64,000 nucleotides of DNA from Fermentibacter danicus (GCA_001618615.1 LKHB01000181.1:3086-67085), one strand, 5' to 3'; shown: positions 33,044-42,512, counted from the first letter of the stretch. Notes: generated from the letters alone by a model not told the origin. Numbers and translations are program-made.

Positions 33044-33949
33044 ATGAGACGAATCCTGCCGGTGGCTCTGTTCGCCTGCCTCACGGCTCGCGCCGATGAC
33101 GGAATATACCGGGACGCGGGCGCTTCGGCCTTCCAGTTCCTGAAGGTCGAAGTCTCCGCCCGCGCGGCCGCTCTGGGCGGGACGGTACTGCTGAACTCGG
33201 GCCCCCTTTCAGGGATGTCGTGCCCTTCAGGGCTGGCAGGGGTGGACGGCCTCACCCTCACGGCCTGCCATGCCGGCTATCTGGGCTCCGCCACTCAGAA
33301 TGCGGCGGCCCTGACCTGGGGCGGAGGGCGATTCCGATTCTCCGCCGGCATCAGCACCATTTCCGCCGGCGGTCTCGAATATCGCGGGGACGTGCCTACC
33401 TCCGAGCCTCTCGGAACCTTCGACTATCTCGACCTCGCCGTATCCGGAGCCGCGGCGGTGAGGCTCGGTGCGGTGGATGCCGGTCTGGGCGCCAAGATCA
33501 TCCACGAGGAGATCTGGGATACGGACGACTGGGGCATGGCTGTCGACGCATCCGCGGCCTTCCATCCGACAGGCTGGCTCGACATCGCACTGGCGGTCCA
33601 GAACGTGGGGCCTTCGGTCGATTTCGGCGAGAGGCCCGGTTACAGGATGCCCATGACCTGGAGGACGGGCGCCAGGGTCACCCCGGTCCTCCCTCTGGCC
33701 GGTCCGGTCTCGGTCTCCGCCGAGATGTGCAAGCCCATAGACAACGAGGTCTCGGGCGGAGCGGGAGTCGAACTCAATCCGGTCGGCTGGCTCGATCTCA
33801 GAACCGGTTACAGGTTCGGTAGCGATTCCCAGGATCTCACCGCAGGGCTCGGGCTCTCATACGGCGGGTGGGCACTCGATTACGCCTGGATTCCCGGCGC
33901 GCTCTCCCTCGGGGACGTACACCGGATCGTCCTCACAACCCGGCTCTGA
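33044..33949 (+). CDS. PorV/UPF0164-like outer-membrane protein, second copy
   Basis: A 301-residue beta-barrel protein with a short signal peptide (cleaved after LTARA). The start of the mature protein, DAGASAFQFLKVEVSARAAALGGTVLL, is the PorV/PorQ-type signature; the remainder is alternating strands (GRFRFSAGISTISAGGLEYRG, LDIALAVQNVGPSVDFG) and ends in a terminal strand HRIVLTTRL. It lacks the acidic insert of the first copy at 7672. Function is unknown beyond an outer-membrane location. It starts an operon with surE 17 nt downstream. Confidence 0.82.
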   Translation: MRRILPVALFACLTARADDGIYRDAGASAFQFLKVEVSARAAALGGTVLLNSGPLSGMSCPSGLAGVDGLTLTACHAGYLGSATQNAAALTWGGGRFRFSAGISTISAGGLEYRGDVPTSEPLGTFDYLDLAVSGAAAVRLGAVDAGLGAKIIHEEIWDTDDWGMAVDASAAFHPTGWLDIALAVQNVGPSVDFGERPGYRMPMTWRTGARVTPVLPLAGPVSVSAEMCKPIDNEVSGGAGVELNPVGWLDLRTGYRFGSDSQDLTAGLGLSYGGWALDYAWIPGALSLGDVHRIVLTTRL

Positions 33950-33966
33950 CCCCCGGAGACGCTTCC

Positions 33967-34692
33967 ATGATAGTATTGGTCACGAACGACGACGGCATAG
34001 ACGCGCCCGGGCTGGAAGCCCTCGCCTCCGCCCTGTCGGAAGACTGGGACGCCTATGTCGTCGCTCCATCCGGTCACTGCAGCGGCACGGGGCATGCGCT
34101 GACCCTGTACCGCGACCTGTCCGTGGAGAAGCGCGGCGATCGTTCCTGGTGCGTCGGCGGGACTCCGGCGGACTGCGTCAAGCTCGCCATTGGAGAGCTC
34201 CTCGGGGTCCGTCCGGACGTGGTCGTGTCGGGGATCAATCCGGGGCCCAACATGGCCAACAACGTGCATTATTCCGGCACCATAGCGGCCGCGAGCGAAG
34301 CCGCGTTCTGGAACATTCCATCGATAGCCGTCAGCTCCGGTTCGCAGACCCCCCGGCACCTGGGCTGCACCGGCTCCTATGTCCGAAAACTCCTGCTGGC
34401 GGGCGTCCACCGGCTCATCCCCCGGTCCTGCGTTCTCAGCCTCAACATACCCGACCTGCCTCTCCGGGAACTCGGACAGCCGGTCTGGACGAGGACCGCC
34501 CGGTTTTCGGCCGATGCGCCCTTCATCGTGCTCGATCCCGGACGCTCCTACAGGTACGGCAGGATGCCCGATCCTACCCTGACGGATCCCTCCGGAACCG
34601 ACGTGGAGGCCCTCAAGGCGGGCCTCGTGAGCGCAACGCTGCTGGGGCTCGACCGCAGCCTCCCCGGATTCGACCTCCCGCCCATCGGATAG
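33967..34692 (+). CDS. surE: 5'/3'-nucleotidase SurE
   Basis: A 241-residue metal-dependent nucleotidase. The N-terminal metal site is LVTNDDGIDAPGLEALASAL; VVAPSGHCSGTGHALTLY, then GTPADCVKLAIGELLG, and VVSGINPGPNMANNVHYSGTIAAASEA complete the active site. It dephosphorylates nucleoside monophosphates and short polyphosphates in the cytoplasm. The ATG at 33967 is followed at once by the conserved core. It sits 17 nt after the PorV-like gene and 2 nt before the transglutaminase gene. Confidence 0.96.
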   Translation: MIVLVTNDDGIDAPGLEALASALSEDWDAYVVAPSGHCSGTGHALTLYRDLSVEKRGDRSWCVGGTPADCVKLAIGELLGVRPDVVVSGINPGPNMANNVHYSGTIAAASEAAFWNIPSIAVSSGSQTPRHLGCTGSYVRKLLLAGVHRLIPRSCVLSLNIPDLPLRELGQPVWTRTARFSADAPFIVLDPGRSYRYGRMPDPTLTDPSGTDVEALKAGLVSATLLGLDRSLPGFDLPPIG

Positions 34693-34694
34693 CC

Positions 34695-36479
34695 GTGGCC
34701 TCCGCTCTGGCCGCGGCGCTGCTGGTCTCGTCCGGCCCGGACGCCATCTTCCTGGATCACCGGGCCTCGGTGGACCTGATCCGCAGCCCGGATCTCCTCG
34801 CCGTGGAAGTCTCGGACGAGACGATCATCCCCCTGAACGCCTCCGGAGTGGCCCGGTTCTCGTCCCTCTCCGTCCCGTACGACCGTTCGATGGAGACTGT
34901 CATGGTCGTGAAGGCCGAGATCCATCCAGTCCGTCCGGGTCGCCCGGAGGCCGAGGCCCGGGTGACGGAGAGGCCCAGGCCGGGACTTGCCGCATCCGGC
35001 CGGCTGGAGAGCAATTTCAGGGAGCTGGTGATCGAGTTCACAGGGGTGGAGACGGGGGACACCCTCTTCATCACGACCCGTCGCGAGATCGAAAGGCTTC
35101 CGCTCGTCGACGCCTACAGCTACTCGTTCTTCTCCCAGTCCACGGACAGCATCGCGTCGAGCTGCTTCTCGGTCCGGTGGCCCGCCGGAGCGCCGCTGCT
35201 GATCGCAGGGCCGCCGCCTTCGACGGATTACGAGGCCGGCGGCGTGAGACATCTGCAATGGCCCTGCGGTCCGATGCCGGCGCTGCCCCCGCTTCCTCTG
35301 GGAGTACCGGTGGAGATGGAGGCCCGGCGCGTGATCATCGCCTCGCACCCGCCGGAGGAGCTGGGGGCGCTGCTCTGTCCCGTTCTGGACCCGGGCGGCG
35401 CCGGTGGAGCCGAAGAGGCCGCCCTGTCCATGGTGATAGACTCCGTCGGGCGTGATCCGGATTCCCTCAGGGCCTGGGTGGCGAGGAGCATCTCCTTTCT
35501 CGGCGCAGGCATCGGGGCGCATCCGGGGTTCACCCCCAGGACCCCTCTGCAGACGCTCCAGGACAGGTGCGGAGTCTGCAGGGACAAGTCCGTCCTCCTC
35601 ACCGCACTGCTGAGGGAGGCAGGGAGCCGGGCGTGGCTCGGGCTGACCAGGGTCTCGCATCCTCTCGACGAGCTCTGCGGGATCAGGGATTTCGACCACA
35701 TGGTCGTTCTGCTCGAGAGGGACGGGGCGATCGATATCCTCGACCCTTCCACGGCCGGCCACTCCACTCCCGCAGGGTACGCCCTGCGGGGCCTCCCCGT
35801 GCTGCCCGTCGCGCCATGGTGCAGGGGGTACGAGACGGTCCCCTCCGAAGGATGCGACACCCTGTCCATCCGGATGTCGCTGGGCTTCTCGTCCGGGCTG
35901 GACAGCCTCTCGGGAGGTTTCGAGGCCGGATTCACTGGGGCGGTGGACGAACTCTGGAGGGACATGCTCTCCAGGGTGGATGTGGAAGCTTGGCCCGAAA
36001 TGCTGGAAGCCCTCTTCGGAGCTTCTCCATCCAGCGCCCTCCGTATCGTGGGCGATCCCCACGATCCCCTGTCGGCCGTCTCCGTGGAGGGTACGATCAC
36101 CATCCCCTCCCGCCTGATCGGGGACGGGGACACCTCGGCTATGATCCTCCCCGGGCTGGTCGACGTGAACAGGGCGGGCTCCAGGATCGCCGCCCTTCTC
36201 CTCGCCGGAGAGGGATCGAGCGGACGGGCCGAGGGTACGGATACGCCGATGATCGAACTTCTGGACGCCGCCATCTGCATCCCGGAGGGATTCGCTCCAT
36301 CCCTGCCGGAACCGGCTTCGGCCGAGGGTCATGAGGTCTCCGTGCGGATCGAGGGAGACTCGCTGAGATGGTCTGAATCCTGCGATCTCGGAAACCACGC
36401 TGTCTCCCGGCTCAGGAGAACGGCGCTGGCCAGATGCGCCGGCTCGCCTCGCGGCATCCTCCTGACGGAGGAAAGATGA
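34695..36479 (+). CDS. DUF3857-type secreted transglutaminase-like protein
   Basis: A 594-residue exported protein: a short signal sequence (VASALAAALLVSS), a beta-sandwich like DUF3857 to about residue 220, a transglutaminase/protease core at about 240-355, and a C-terminal beta region. The catalytic triad is intact: C295 in RCGVCRDKSVLL, H335 in FDHMVV and D350 in ILDPST. Substrates of this family are unknown; it may cut or cross-link surface peptides. It overlaps the next gene, its inactive paralogue, by ATGA. Confidence 0.82.
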   Translation: MASALAAALLVSSGPDAIFLDHRASVDLIRSPDLLAVEVSDETIIPLNASGVARFSSLSVPYDRSMETVMVVKAEIHPVRPGRPEAEARVTERPRPGLAASGRLESNFRELVIEFTGVETGDTLFITTRREIERLPLVDAYSYSFFSQSTDSIASSCFSVRWPAGAPLLIAGPPPSTDYEAGGVRHLQWPCGPMPALPPLPLGVPVEMEARRVIIASHPPEELGALLCPVLDPGGAGGAEEAALSMVIDSVGRDPDSLRAWVARSISFLGAGIGAHPGFTPRTPLQTLQDRCGVCRDKSVLLTALLREAGSRAWLGLTRVSHPLDELCGIRDFDHMVVLLERDGAIDILDPSTAGHSTPAGYALRGLPVLPVAPWCRGYETVPSEGCDTLSIRMSLGFSSGLDSLSGGFEAGFTGAVDELWRDMLSRVDVEAWPEMLEALFGASPSSALRIVGDPHDPLSAVSVEGTITIPSRLIGDGDTSAMILPGLVDVNRAGSRIAALLLAGEGSSGRAEGTDTPMIELLDAAICIPEGFAPSLPEPASAEGHEVSVRIEGDSLRWSESCDLGNHAVSRLRRTALARCAGSPRGILLTEER

Positions 36480-37963
36480 CGGGCCTTGTCCTCGCCTCGC
36501 TGCTGCCGTCCGCAGTCGCCTCCGCGTCCTTCCTCGGCATGGAGCTGTCCATGAGGGATGAGGTTCTGGTGACGGAGCTTACGGTGGACGGCTACCCCGG
36601 GAGGCGGTATCCCGTCCCGTTCGATCCCGCCTTCATGGACGCCGAACTCGAAGAGGCCTGGGTGGCTTCTCCGACCGGAGGCAGGATCGACGTGCCCGCC
36701 TGGGCCGTCGATACCCTCAGCGTAGTGTCCGGCATGCCCTCGGCCCTGGTCGTGGCATTCCCTGGAGCGATGGGGGAGGGCGGCTTCCTCCGCGCCACGG
36801 TCACGGACAGGAGTTCCGCCTGGAGCCGTGGCGCATGGTTCGACTTCACCGCCCCGGAGTGGCCCGACAGCGTCCGGATAGTCTTCAGGGACTCCGGCCG
36901 TGAGCCGGTCTGGTCCGGAGAGGGATACGAATTTTCCATGGACGGCCGGGACGCCGTCTTCACCGCCGGACCATCGGCGGGGCGCCTGTCGGTCTCGTGC
37001 TTCACCGACTGGGACGACCTGTACGAATTCCTGCGGACCTCGTTCGACGAGGCCGCGAACGCGCCCGTGCCCTCCTCCGTCAGGGGGGCCGCGATCGAAG
37101 CCGCCGCCTCCGGCGCCGACGGGACGATGATCGCAGCCAGGCTGCGGACCATTCTGTGCAACAGCTTCAGGTTGAAGAGCGCCGGGCATCCGGCGTCCCT
37201 CCTGGAGGTCGATCCCCTCGAAACCCTCATGAGAACGAGGTCGGCCGACAGACTGGAGATGGCCCTGGTGGCGGTCTCGATCCTCGAGGCGATGGACATG
37301 GACGCCGAACTCCTCTTCGGCGCCGCAGACAGGGCGGAGGTGCCGATCCCGTCGGACTGGGACAGGCCTCTCGTTTCCATCGCCCTGGCTGACGGGCGAG
37401 TGCTGCTCATCGATCCATCGGCATATCTGAACAGCGCGTTCCATGTCCCCGACAGGGAGTCGATGGACATCCTGGGGCCGGGCTGCGGCAGGCCGCTCGA
37501 ACCTCCGGCCGGCGGCCCCGAGGACTTCTGGAGGGAGACATGGACTGTCGCCCCGGACGGATCGTTCGCGCTCGAAGTACTCACCGGCGGATCGGCCGAT
37601 TCCCTTCTCAGGCACAGGCTGGCGGGACTGGACGGGCCCTCCGCGTCCGCCTCGCTGGCCCTCTGGCTTCTCCAGGGCGGGGGACCGGCCGCGATCGAGA
37701 GCCTCGAGACCACCGATCTGTTCGACCTCTCCACCCCGGCTTCCCTCTGCGCCTGCGGACGGCTTCCCGACATCGTCGCTCCGGGTTCGCAGATTCTGCT
37801 CCCCAGGCTGCCGGTGCGCCAGGAGAACGGGACACAGAGGATCTGGAACCTGCCGGCGAGGATCGCGGCCTTCTCCCGGGGTCTGTCCTTGTCGGGCGGC
37901 GGTTTCTCGCTCGAGGAGGTCGATGGTGGACCGGCCTGTCCGGCTGCTCTCTTCGAAATGTAA
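36476..37963 (+). CDS. Catalytically dead transglutaminase-fold paralogue
   Basis: A 495-residue exported protein related to the gene before it. The core can be lined up: SADRLEMALVAVSILEAMD matches GVCRDKSVLLTALLREAG, so the nucleophile Cys is D258; WDRPLVSIAL matches FDHMVVLLER, so the His is R297; only the Asp remains (D313, LIDPSA). It therefore cannot be a thiol enzyme and is probably a binding or regulatory partner. A signal sequence is at the N terminus (LASLLPSAVASA). The following 135 nt before murJ has no gene. Confidence 0.72.
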   Translation: MTGLVLASLLPSAVASASFLGMELSMRDEVLVTELTVDGYPGRRYPVPFDPAFMDAELEEAWVASPTGGRIDVPAWAVDTLSVVSGMPSALVVAFPGAMGEGGFLRATVTDRSSAWSRGAWFDFTAPEWPDSVRIVFRDSGREPVWSGEGYEFSMDGRDAVFTAGPSAGRLSVSCFTDWDDLYEFLRTSFDEAANAPVPSSVRGAAIEAAASGADGTMIAARLRTILCNSFRLKSAGHPASLLEVDPLETLMRTRSADRLEMALVAVSILEAMDMDAELLFGAADRAEVPIPSDWDRPLVSIALADGRVLLIDPSAYLNSAFHVPDRESMDILGPGCGRPLEPPAGGPEDFWRETWTVAPDGSFALEVLTGGSADSLLRHRLAGLDGPSASASLALWLLQGGGPAAIESLETTDLFDLSTPASLCACGRLPDIVAPGSQILLPRLPVRQENGTQRIWNLPARIAAFSRGLSLSGGGFSLEEVDGGPACPAALFEM

Positions 37964-38098
37964 GGACTTCAGCCTGCTTCGCCCGGGATCCGTTACCCTC
38001 CGCAGCGGTTCTTCGTCATCTTCCAGCCATCGCCCGGCTGCGCGCCGGCCGGGATCGGAGGCCCGACGGAACGCCCCATGTGAGGGAAGGATGATTCT

Positions 38099-39754
38099 GT
38101 GACTGAAATGGAGAGGGAAGTGCGGGAAGAGGGACCGGCGGCGCTCGGTTCCATCCAGCAGGAAGGCGGGAAGGTCGCCCGGGCCGCCGGCATGATGGGC
38201 ATCCTCACCCTAGTCAGCAGGCTTCTGGGGCTTGCGAGGGACATCGGTCAGGCGGCGGTTCTGGGGACGGGCATCGCCGCAGACGCCTTCACGCTCGCAT
38301 TCGTGATCCCCAACATCCTTCGGAGGCTGTTCGGCGAATCCACCGTCAGCGCGGCTCTCGTGCCCACCCTCACCTCGACTCTCGTCGACAAGGGCAGGGC
38401 GGAGGGCTCCAGGCTGGGGTCCAGAATCGTCACCTTCACCGTCGTCTGCCTCACCGTCATCACCATAGCGGGCATCCTCGCAGCCCCTCTGCTGGTAAGA
38501 CTCTTCGCCCCCGGCTTCGAGGGCGAGCCGGGCAAGACCCTTCTGGCGACCAGACTTCTCCGGTTTATGTTCCCCTACATCCTCTTCGTCGGCACAGCCG
38601 CCGTGGTGATGGGGATTCTGAACAGCGCCAGACACTTCCTCACGCCCACACTGGGGCCGATCCTCTTCAACATCTCCGCTCTCTGCGGCCTTTTCGCGCT
38701 GCCGTTGCTCTGGCGTCCGGATGAACCCGTCTGGCCGTATTCGGCGGGCATCCTGGCGGGCGGGGCGGCACAGCTCCTGGTTCAGCTCCCGGCTCTCCGC
38801 AGGAACGGCTTCTCCATCCGCCCGGACTTCTCCTTCGGAGATCCGGCGCTCAAGACGGTTCTGCGTCTCGCCGTGCCGGCGCTTGTGGGTCTCGTAGCCG
38901 CGGAGTTCAACATCCTGGTGGACCAGATGGTGGCATCGGTCCTGGAGGAGGGCAGCGTGGCCGCCCTCTCCTACGGGAACAGGATCATGCAGTTCCCGCT
39001 GGGCATCTTCGCAGTGGCCGCAGCCACCGCGCTGCTGCCGACGCTAAGCCGCCAGGCCGCGCTGAACAGGCTCGAAGAGGCCAGGAAGACCCTGGGCTAT
39101 GCCACTCTGGGGCTGGCCGCGCTGCTCCTGCCGGCGACCATATTCATCACGGCGCTGGGCCGTGAAACCATCACGGTGCTCCTGGCCAGGGGCGCCTTCG
39201 GAGCGGATTCGGTCGATCTCACCACGGCGGCTCTGATCTATTACTCCCTCGGCCTCCTGTTCTACGGCGGAGTGAAGATCACCGCACCGGTGTTCTACGC
39301 CATGAAGGACACGCATACCCCCGCCATGATCGGCATGGCCAGCATGGGGCTGAACATCGTGCTCAACGTCCTGCTGTCCCTGCTGTTCATCCGGACGGGC
39401 TGGGAGAGGCCCCTGGCGGGAGTCGCGCTGGCGACGAGCCTTTCGTCGGCGGCCAATCTCGTGGCCTTACGGATAGCCATGAGGAGAAGGCTGGGGCGTG
39501 GAGGAGGAGCGCCCGTGCGCGCATGGGCGGCAACCCTTCCGGCGTCCGCCGCCTGCCTCGGACTCCTCGTCCTGTTGAAGCCGCGGGTGGCGGGGATGTG
39601 TTCCGGAGGTTTCCTCCCGGGCCTGATTGCGCTCGGGGTCGCCGCCGTCTCTTCGATGGCCTGTTTCCTGATCGTCTTCGCTCTCGCTGGAGGCGCCGGG
39701 GTCGCAACGCTGAGGAGGTTCGTCTTCCGCCGTGGACGGGAAGACCTCTCTTGA
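38099..39754 (+). CDS. murJ: Lipid II flippase MurJ
   Basis: A 551-residue MOP-superfamily protein with about 14 membrane helices, moving lipid II across the inner membrane for cell-wall synthesis. The family start is MMGILTLVSRLLGLARDIGQAAVLGTG, then DAFTLAFVIPNILRRLFGESTVSAALVPTL; AEFNILVDQMVASVLEEGSVAALSYGNRIMQFPLGIFAVA is equally typical. GTG at 38099 follows GGAAGGA with a 7-nt spacer; an ATG at 38108 is an alternative. Its end overlaps uvrC by 23 nt. Confidence 0.95.
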   Translation: MTEMEREVREEGPAALGSIQQEGGKVARAAGMMGILTLVSRLLGLARDIGQAAVLGTGIAADAFTLAFVIPNILRRLFGESTVSAALVPTLTSTLVDKGRAEGSRLGSRIVTFTVVCLTVITIAGILAAPLLVRLFAPGFEGEPGKTLLATRLLRFMFPYILFVGTAAVVMGILNSARHFLTPTLGPILFNISALCGLFALPLLWRPDEPVWPYSAGILAGGAAQLLVQLPALRRNGFSIRPDFSFGDPALKTVLRLAVPALVGLVAAEFNILVDQMVASVLEEGSVAALSYGNRIMQFPLGIFAVAAATALLPTLSRQAALNRLEEARKTLGYATLGLAALLLPATIFITALGRETITVLLARGAFGADSVDLTTAALIYYSLGLLFYGGVKITAPVFYAMKDTHTPAMIGMASMGLNIVLNVLLSLLFIRTGWERPLAGVALATSLSSAANLVALRIAMRRRLGRGGGAPVRAWAATLPASAACLGLLVLLKPRVAGMCSGGFLPGLIALGVAAVSSMACFLIVFALAGGAGVATLRRFVFRRGREDLS

Positions 39755-41618
39755 GGCCGCAGTAGAAGGCGCCCCGCATCTGCCAGGGGTCTACCGCTTC
39801 GTGGACGCCTCGGGCCGTATCCTCTACATCGGCAAAGCTATAGACATAAGCAGGAGGCTCCGGGGCCACCTCTCGAACCCCGGCGACGAGAGGCACAGGA
39901 TCATCCTCGAGAAGTCCTGCTCGGTGGAGTGGACCGTCACCCGTTCCGAGCTGGAGGCGCTCGTCCTCGAAGCCGACCTGATAAGGATACACAAGCCGCC
40001 ACTCAATGTCCGGCTCAGGCAGGACCAGCGCTATCCCTACCTCGAACTGACGATGGACGAGGAACTGCCGCGCCTGCTGGTGACACGGAAGATCGACCCG
40101 TCCAGAGATATCCCGCGATTCGGACCCTACCCCGACGCCCGCACCCTCAGAGCGCTGGTCGAGTTCCTTCAGGAGGCCTTTCCCCTCCGGAGGTGCCGCA
40201 CTCCCCGTCCATCCGGCGCACCCGGAAGGAGCTGCCTCCTGGGCCAGATCTCCAGGTGCCCGGCCCCGTGCGTCAATGGAACCGCAGGGTACTCGGAGAA
40301 TGTCTCTTCGGTGCTCAGGGTGCTGAAGGGCGACTGGGAGGGCGCCAGGCGCGGCATCTCCGACCTCATGGAGGAGTGCGCCGCCTCGATGAGGTACGAG
40401 GAGGCGGCGCGCTGGAGGAACCTGCTGACCAGACTGGATTCCCTCGGATGGCCCGCGCCGGAGGCGGTCAGGGATCGTGTGAGCAGGGACATAGCGGCAG
40501 TCAGGGAGAACTGGGGCATCATCCTGCAGATGAGGTCGGGTCGTTTCACCGGAGTGGTGAGGCTGCCCTTCGAGAGCAGGTGGAAGCTGGCCGCAGTCCC
40601 GGAGAGGCTCTCGGTCCTTATTCGAACATACTACGCGGAAACCGGCGACATCCCCCGGGAGGTCGTGGCTATGGAACCTCCCTCCGATGCCGGCGTGCTG
40701 GAGGAGTGGCTGAAGGGGAGGCGTGGAAGCGCCGTCAGCCTGATCTCGCCGGTGCGCGGCGCCATGAGGGAACTCGTCGAGGTGGCCCTGAAGGACCTGG
40801 AGCACTTCCTGGCGAGGCTGGAGTGGAAGAGGCCGGGAGGCAGGAGGGAAAGGACGGAGGCCGCCCTGGAGGGGCTTGCCGACATGCTCGGCCTGCCCGC
40901 CCCACCGCGCTGGATGGTGGCGCTGGATGCCTCGACGATCCAGGGTTCTTTCCCCGTGGCCGCCCTGGTGAGCTTCCGGGACGGGAGGCCGGACAAGGCG
41001 GGGTACAGGCGTTTCTCGATGGACGCGGAGATAGGCAGGAACGATCCGGCGATGATAGCGGACGCGGTGAGGAGATATCTGGCCGGAGCCGGGGAGGGGG
41101 AGATCCCCTCGCTCTTCCTCATCGACGGAGGAATCACACAGCTCCGGGCCGCGATCGGGGCGGCGGGCGACGTCGCTCTGCGAACGCTCTTCGTGGCGAT
41201 CGCCGAAAAGGAGGAGACGCTGCTCTGCGGGAATGAGGAGAGAAAGATATCGAGGCCTGTCGACGAGCCTCCCATGAGGCTTCTCATCGCGATGAGGGAC
41301 GAGGCTCACCGCTTTGTCCTCCACTACCACAGGACCAGCCGTTCGAGAGGGGAGATGAGATCCGTGCTCGACGACATTCCGGGGATAGGTCCGGCCCTGC
41401 GCGGGCTTCTCCTGTCCACCTTCGGAAGCGTCGACAGGCTGCGGGCGGCGACGGAGGAGGACCTGGGCAAGATCCCGGGCATAGGAAAAACCAGGGCTGC
41501 GCTGCTCAGGAGGTATCTCGATGACTGGGAGAGACCGGAACAGGTTCGGCTCGGTGCCGAAGGAGATGCACAGGGACGAGAGGGGCTGGGTGATCAACCC
41601 GTTCGATCATCTCGCTGA
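39732..41618 (+). CDS. uvrC: UvrABC system protein C
   Basis: A 628-residue excision-repair endonuclease. The N-terminal GIY-YIG nuclease is GVYRFVDASGRILYIGKAIDIS; a UVR motif lies near residues 195-235; the RNase H-like core has LDASTIQG, LIDGGITQLRAA and RDEAHRFVLHYHR; two helix-hairpin-helix motifs end it (DIPGIGPALR, IPGIGKTRAALL). The usual DxSH block reads DAST, so its His is lost while the catalytic Asp remains. It overlaps murJ and, unusually far, the cupin gene. Confidence 0.95.
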   Translation: MDGKTSLEAAVEGAPHLPGVYRFVDASGRILYIGKAIDISRRLRGHLSNPGDERHRIILEKSCSVEWTVTRSELEALVLEADLIRIHKPPLNVRLRQDQRYPYLELTMDEELPRLLVTRKIDPSRDIPRFGPYPDARTLRALVEFLQEAFPLRRCRTPRPSGAPGRSCLLGQISRCPAPCVNGTAGYSENVSSVLRVLKGDWEGARRGISDLMEECAASMRYEEAARWRNLLTRLDSLGWPAPEAVRDRVSRDIAAVRENWGIILQMRSGRFTGVVRLPFESRWKLAAVPERLSVLIRTYYAETGDIPREVVAMEPPSDAGVLEEWLKGRRGSAVSLISPVRGAMRELVEVALKDLEHFLARLEWKRPGGRRERTEAALEGLADMLGLPAPPRWMVALDASTIQGSFPVAALVSFRDGRPDKAGYRRFSMDAEIGRNDPAMIADAVRRYLAGAGEGEIPSLFLIDGGITQLRAAIGAAGDVALRTLFVAIAEKEETLLCGNEERKISRPVDEPPMRLLIAMRDEAHRFVLHYHRTSRSRGEMRSVLDDIPGIGPALRGLLLSTFGSVDRLRAATEEDLGKIPGIGKTRAALLRRYLDDWERPEQVRLGAEGDAQGREGLGDQPVRSSR

Positions 41619-41907
41619 TCCCACGGCGGTTACGCACTGCCACGCATTCTCCATAGAGCCCGGATGCAGGCGCGGCGGCCACGTCCACGAGGGTCGCGAC
41701 GAGCAGGTGGCCGTGCTCGGCGGCACCGTCGCCATCGTGGACATGGAGACTGGGCACGAGGAGATGATGTCTCCGTCGAGCGACCGCCTGCTGGTGATAC
41801 CGCCCGGAGTTCCCCACGTCTTCGAGAACAGGTCCGGTGTAACCGCAGTGGCGCTCTGCTTCAGCTCGGGCCCGGACTTCAGCGGGGACGCCGGGCCGCG
41901 TCTCTGA
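41521..41907 (+). CDS. Cupin-domain protein
   Basis: A 128-residue single cupin. The metal-binding motif is GHVHEGRDEQVAVLGG with a second half VIPPGVPHVFEN, giving the usual three His and one Glu. Function cannot be named; small cupins are isomerases, dioxygenases or sensors. The ATG at 41521 has a perfect AGGAGG (41508-41513) seven bases upstream, so I accept a 98-nt overlap with the end of uvrC; an ATG at 41566 would shorten but not remove it. Confidence 0.8.
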   Translation: MTGRDRNRFGSVPKEMHRDERGWVINPFDHLADPTAVTHCHAFSIEPGCRRGGHVHEGRDEQVAVLGGTVAIVDMETGHEEMMSPSSDRLLVIPPGVPHVFENRSGVTAVALCFSSGPDFSGDAGPRL

Positions 41908-42011
41908 AATCCGCCTTATCCACCCCGGCCTTCCTCTTTTGTAGATTCCACAGACCGCCCTGCGACCGATCCGGGCTCGCGGGCGAAACGCACAAACCAC
42001 GGGAGGAAACC

Positions 42012-42512
42012 ATGAGCAGCACTCTGGACGATCTCAAGGAAGCCTTCGCGGGCGAATCGCAGGCCAACAGGAAGTATCTCGCATTCGCGCGGAAAGCGGA
42101 GCAGGACGGCCACCCGCAGGCCGCGAGGCTCTTCAGGGCCGTGGCCGAAGCCGAAACCGTGCATGCCCTTTCGCACCTCCGCGCCATGGGCGGCATCGGC
42201 GGGACGGCCGACAACCTGAAGAATGCGGTTGACGGCGAGGTTTACGAGTTCAAGAGCATGTATCCGCCCATGATCGAACGCGCGAAGGCTGCGGGAGAGA
42301 AGCAGGCCCTCAGGTCGTTCGAGTTCGCAAAGGCCGTCGAGGAAATCCATGCCGGTCTCTACCAGAAGATGCTGGATGGCCTGGGCGGATCGGATGCCGA
42401 GCAGTATCCCTACTTCGTCTGCCCCGTGTGCGGTCATACGGCCGAGCGCGGCGCTCCCGACACCTGCCCGATCTGCGGCGCGAAGGGATCGAGCTACATC
42501 AGGATCGACTAG
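42012..42512 (+). CDS. rbr: Rubrerythrin
   Basis: A 166-residue rubrerythrin, a non-haem diiron peroxidase that protects anaerobes from peroxide. The four-helix diiron domain supplies Glu ligands in FAGESQANRKYLAFARKAE, AVAEAETVHALSH and FAKAVEEIHAGLYQKML; the C-terminal rubredoxin-like knuckle is CPVCGHTAERGAPDTCPICGA. It is shorter than the classical 190-residue form. GGGAGGAAACC precedes the ATG. It probably has its own promoter in the 104-nt gap after the cupin gene. Its presence points to an anaerobic or microaerophilic life. Confidence 0.95.
   Translation: MSSTLDDLKEAFAGESQANRKYLAFARKAEQDGHPQAARLFRAVAEAETVHALSHLRAMGGIGGTADNLKNAVDGEVYEFKSMYPPMIERAKAAGEKQALRSFEFAKAVEEIHAGLYQKMLDGLGGSDAEQYPYFVCPVCGHTAERGAPDTCPICGAKGSSYIRID

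Noticed and set aside
34548..36398. A 616-codon minus-strand frame opposite the transglutaminase
   Set aside because: Same shadow effect; no start signal, no recognisable domain, and the plus strand has an intact catalytic triad.
39387..41597. A 736-codon minus-strand frame opposite uvrC
   Set aside because: uvrC is certain from its domains. The antisense frame is long only because GC-rich codons suppress stops on the other strand.
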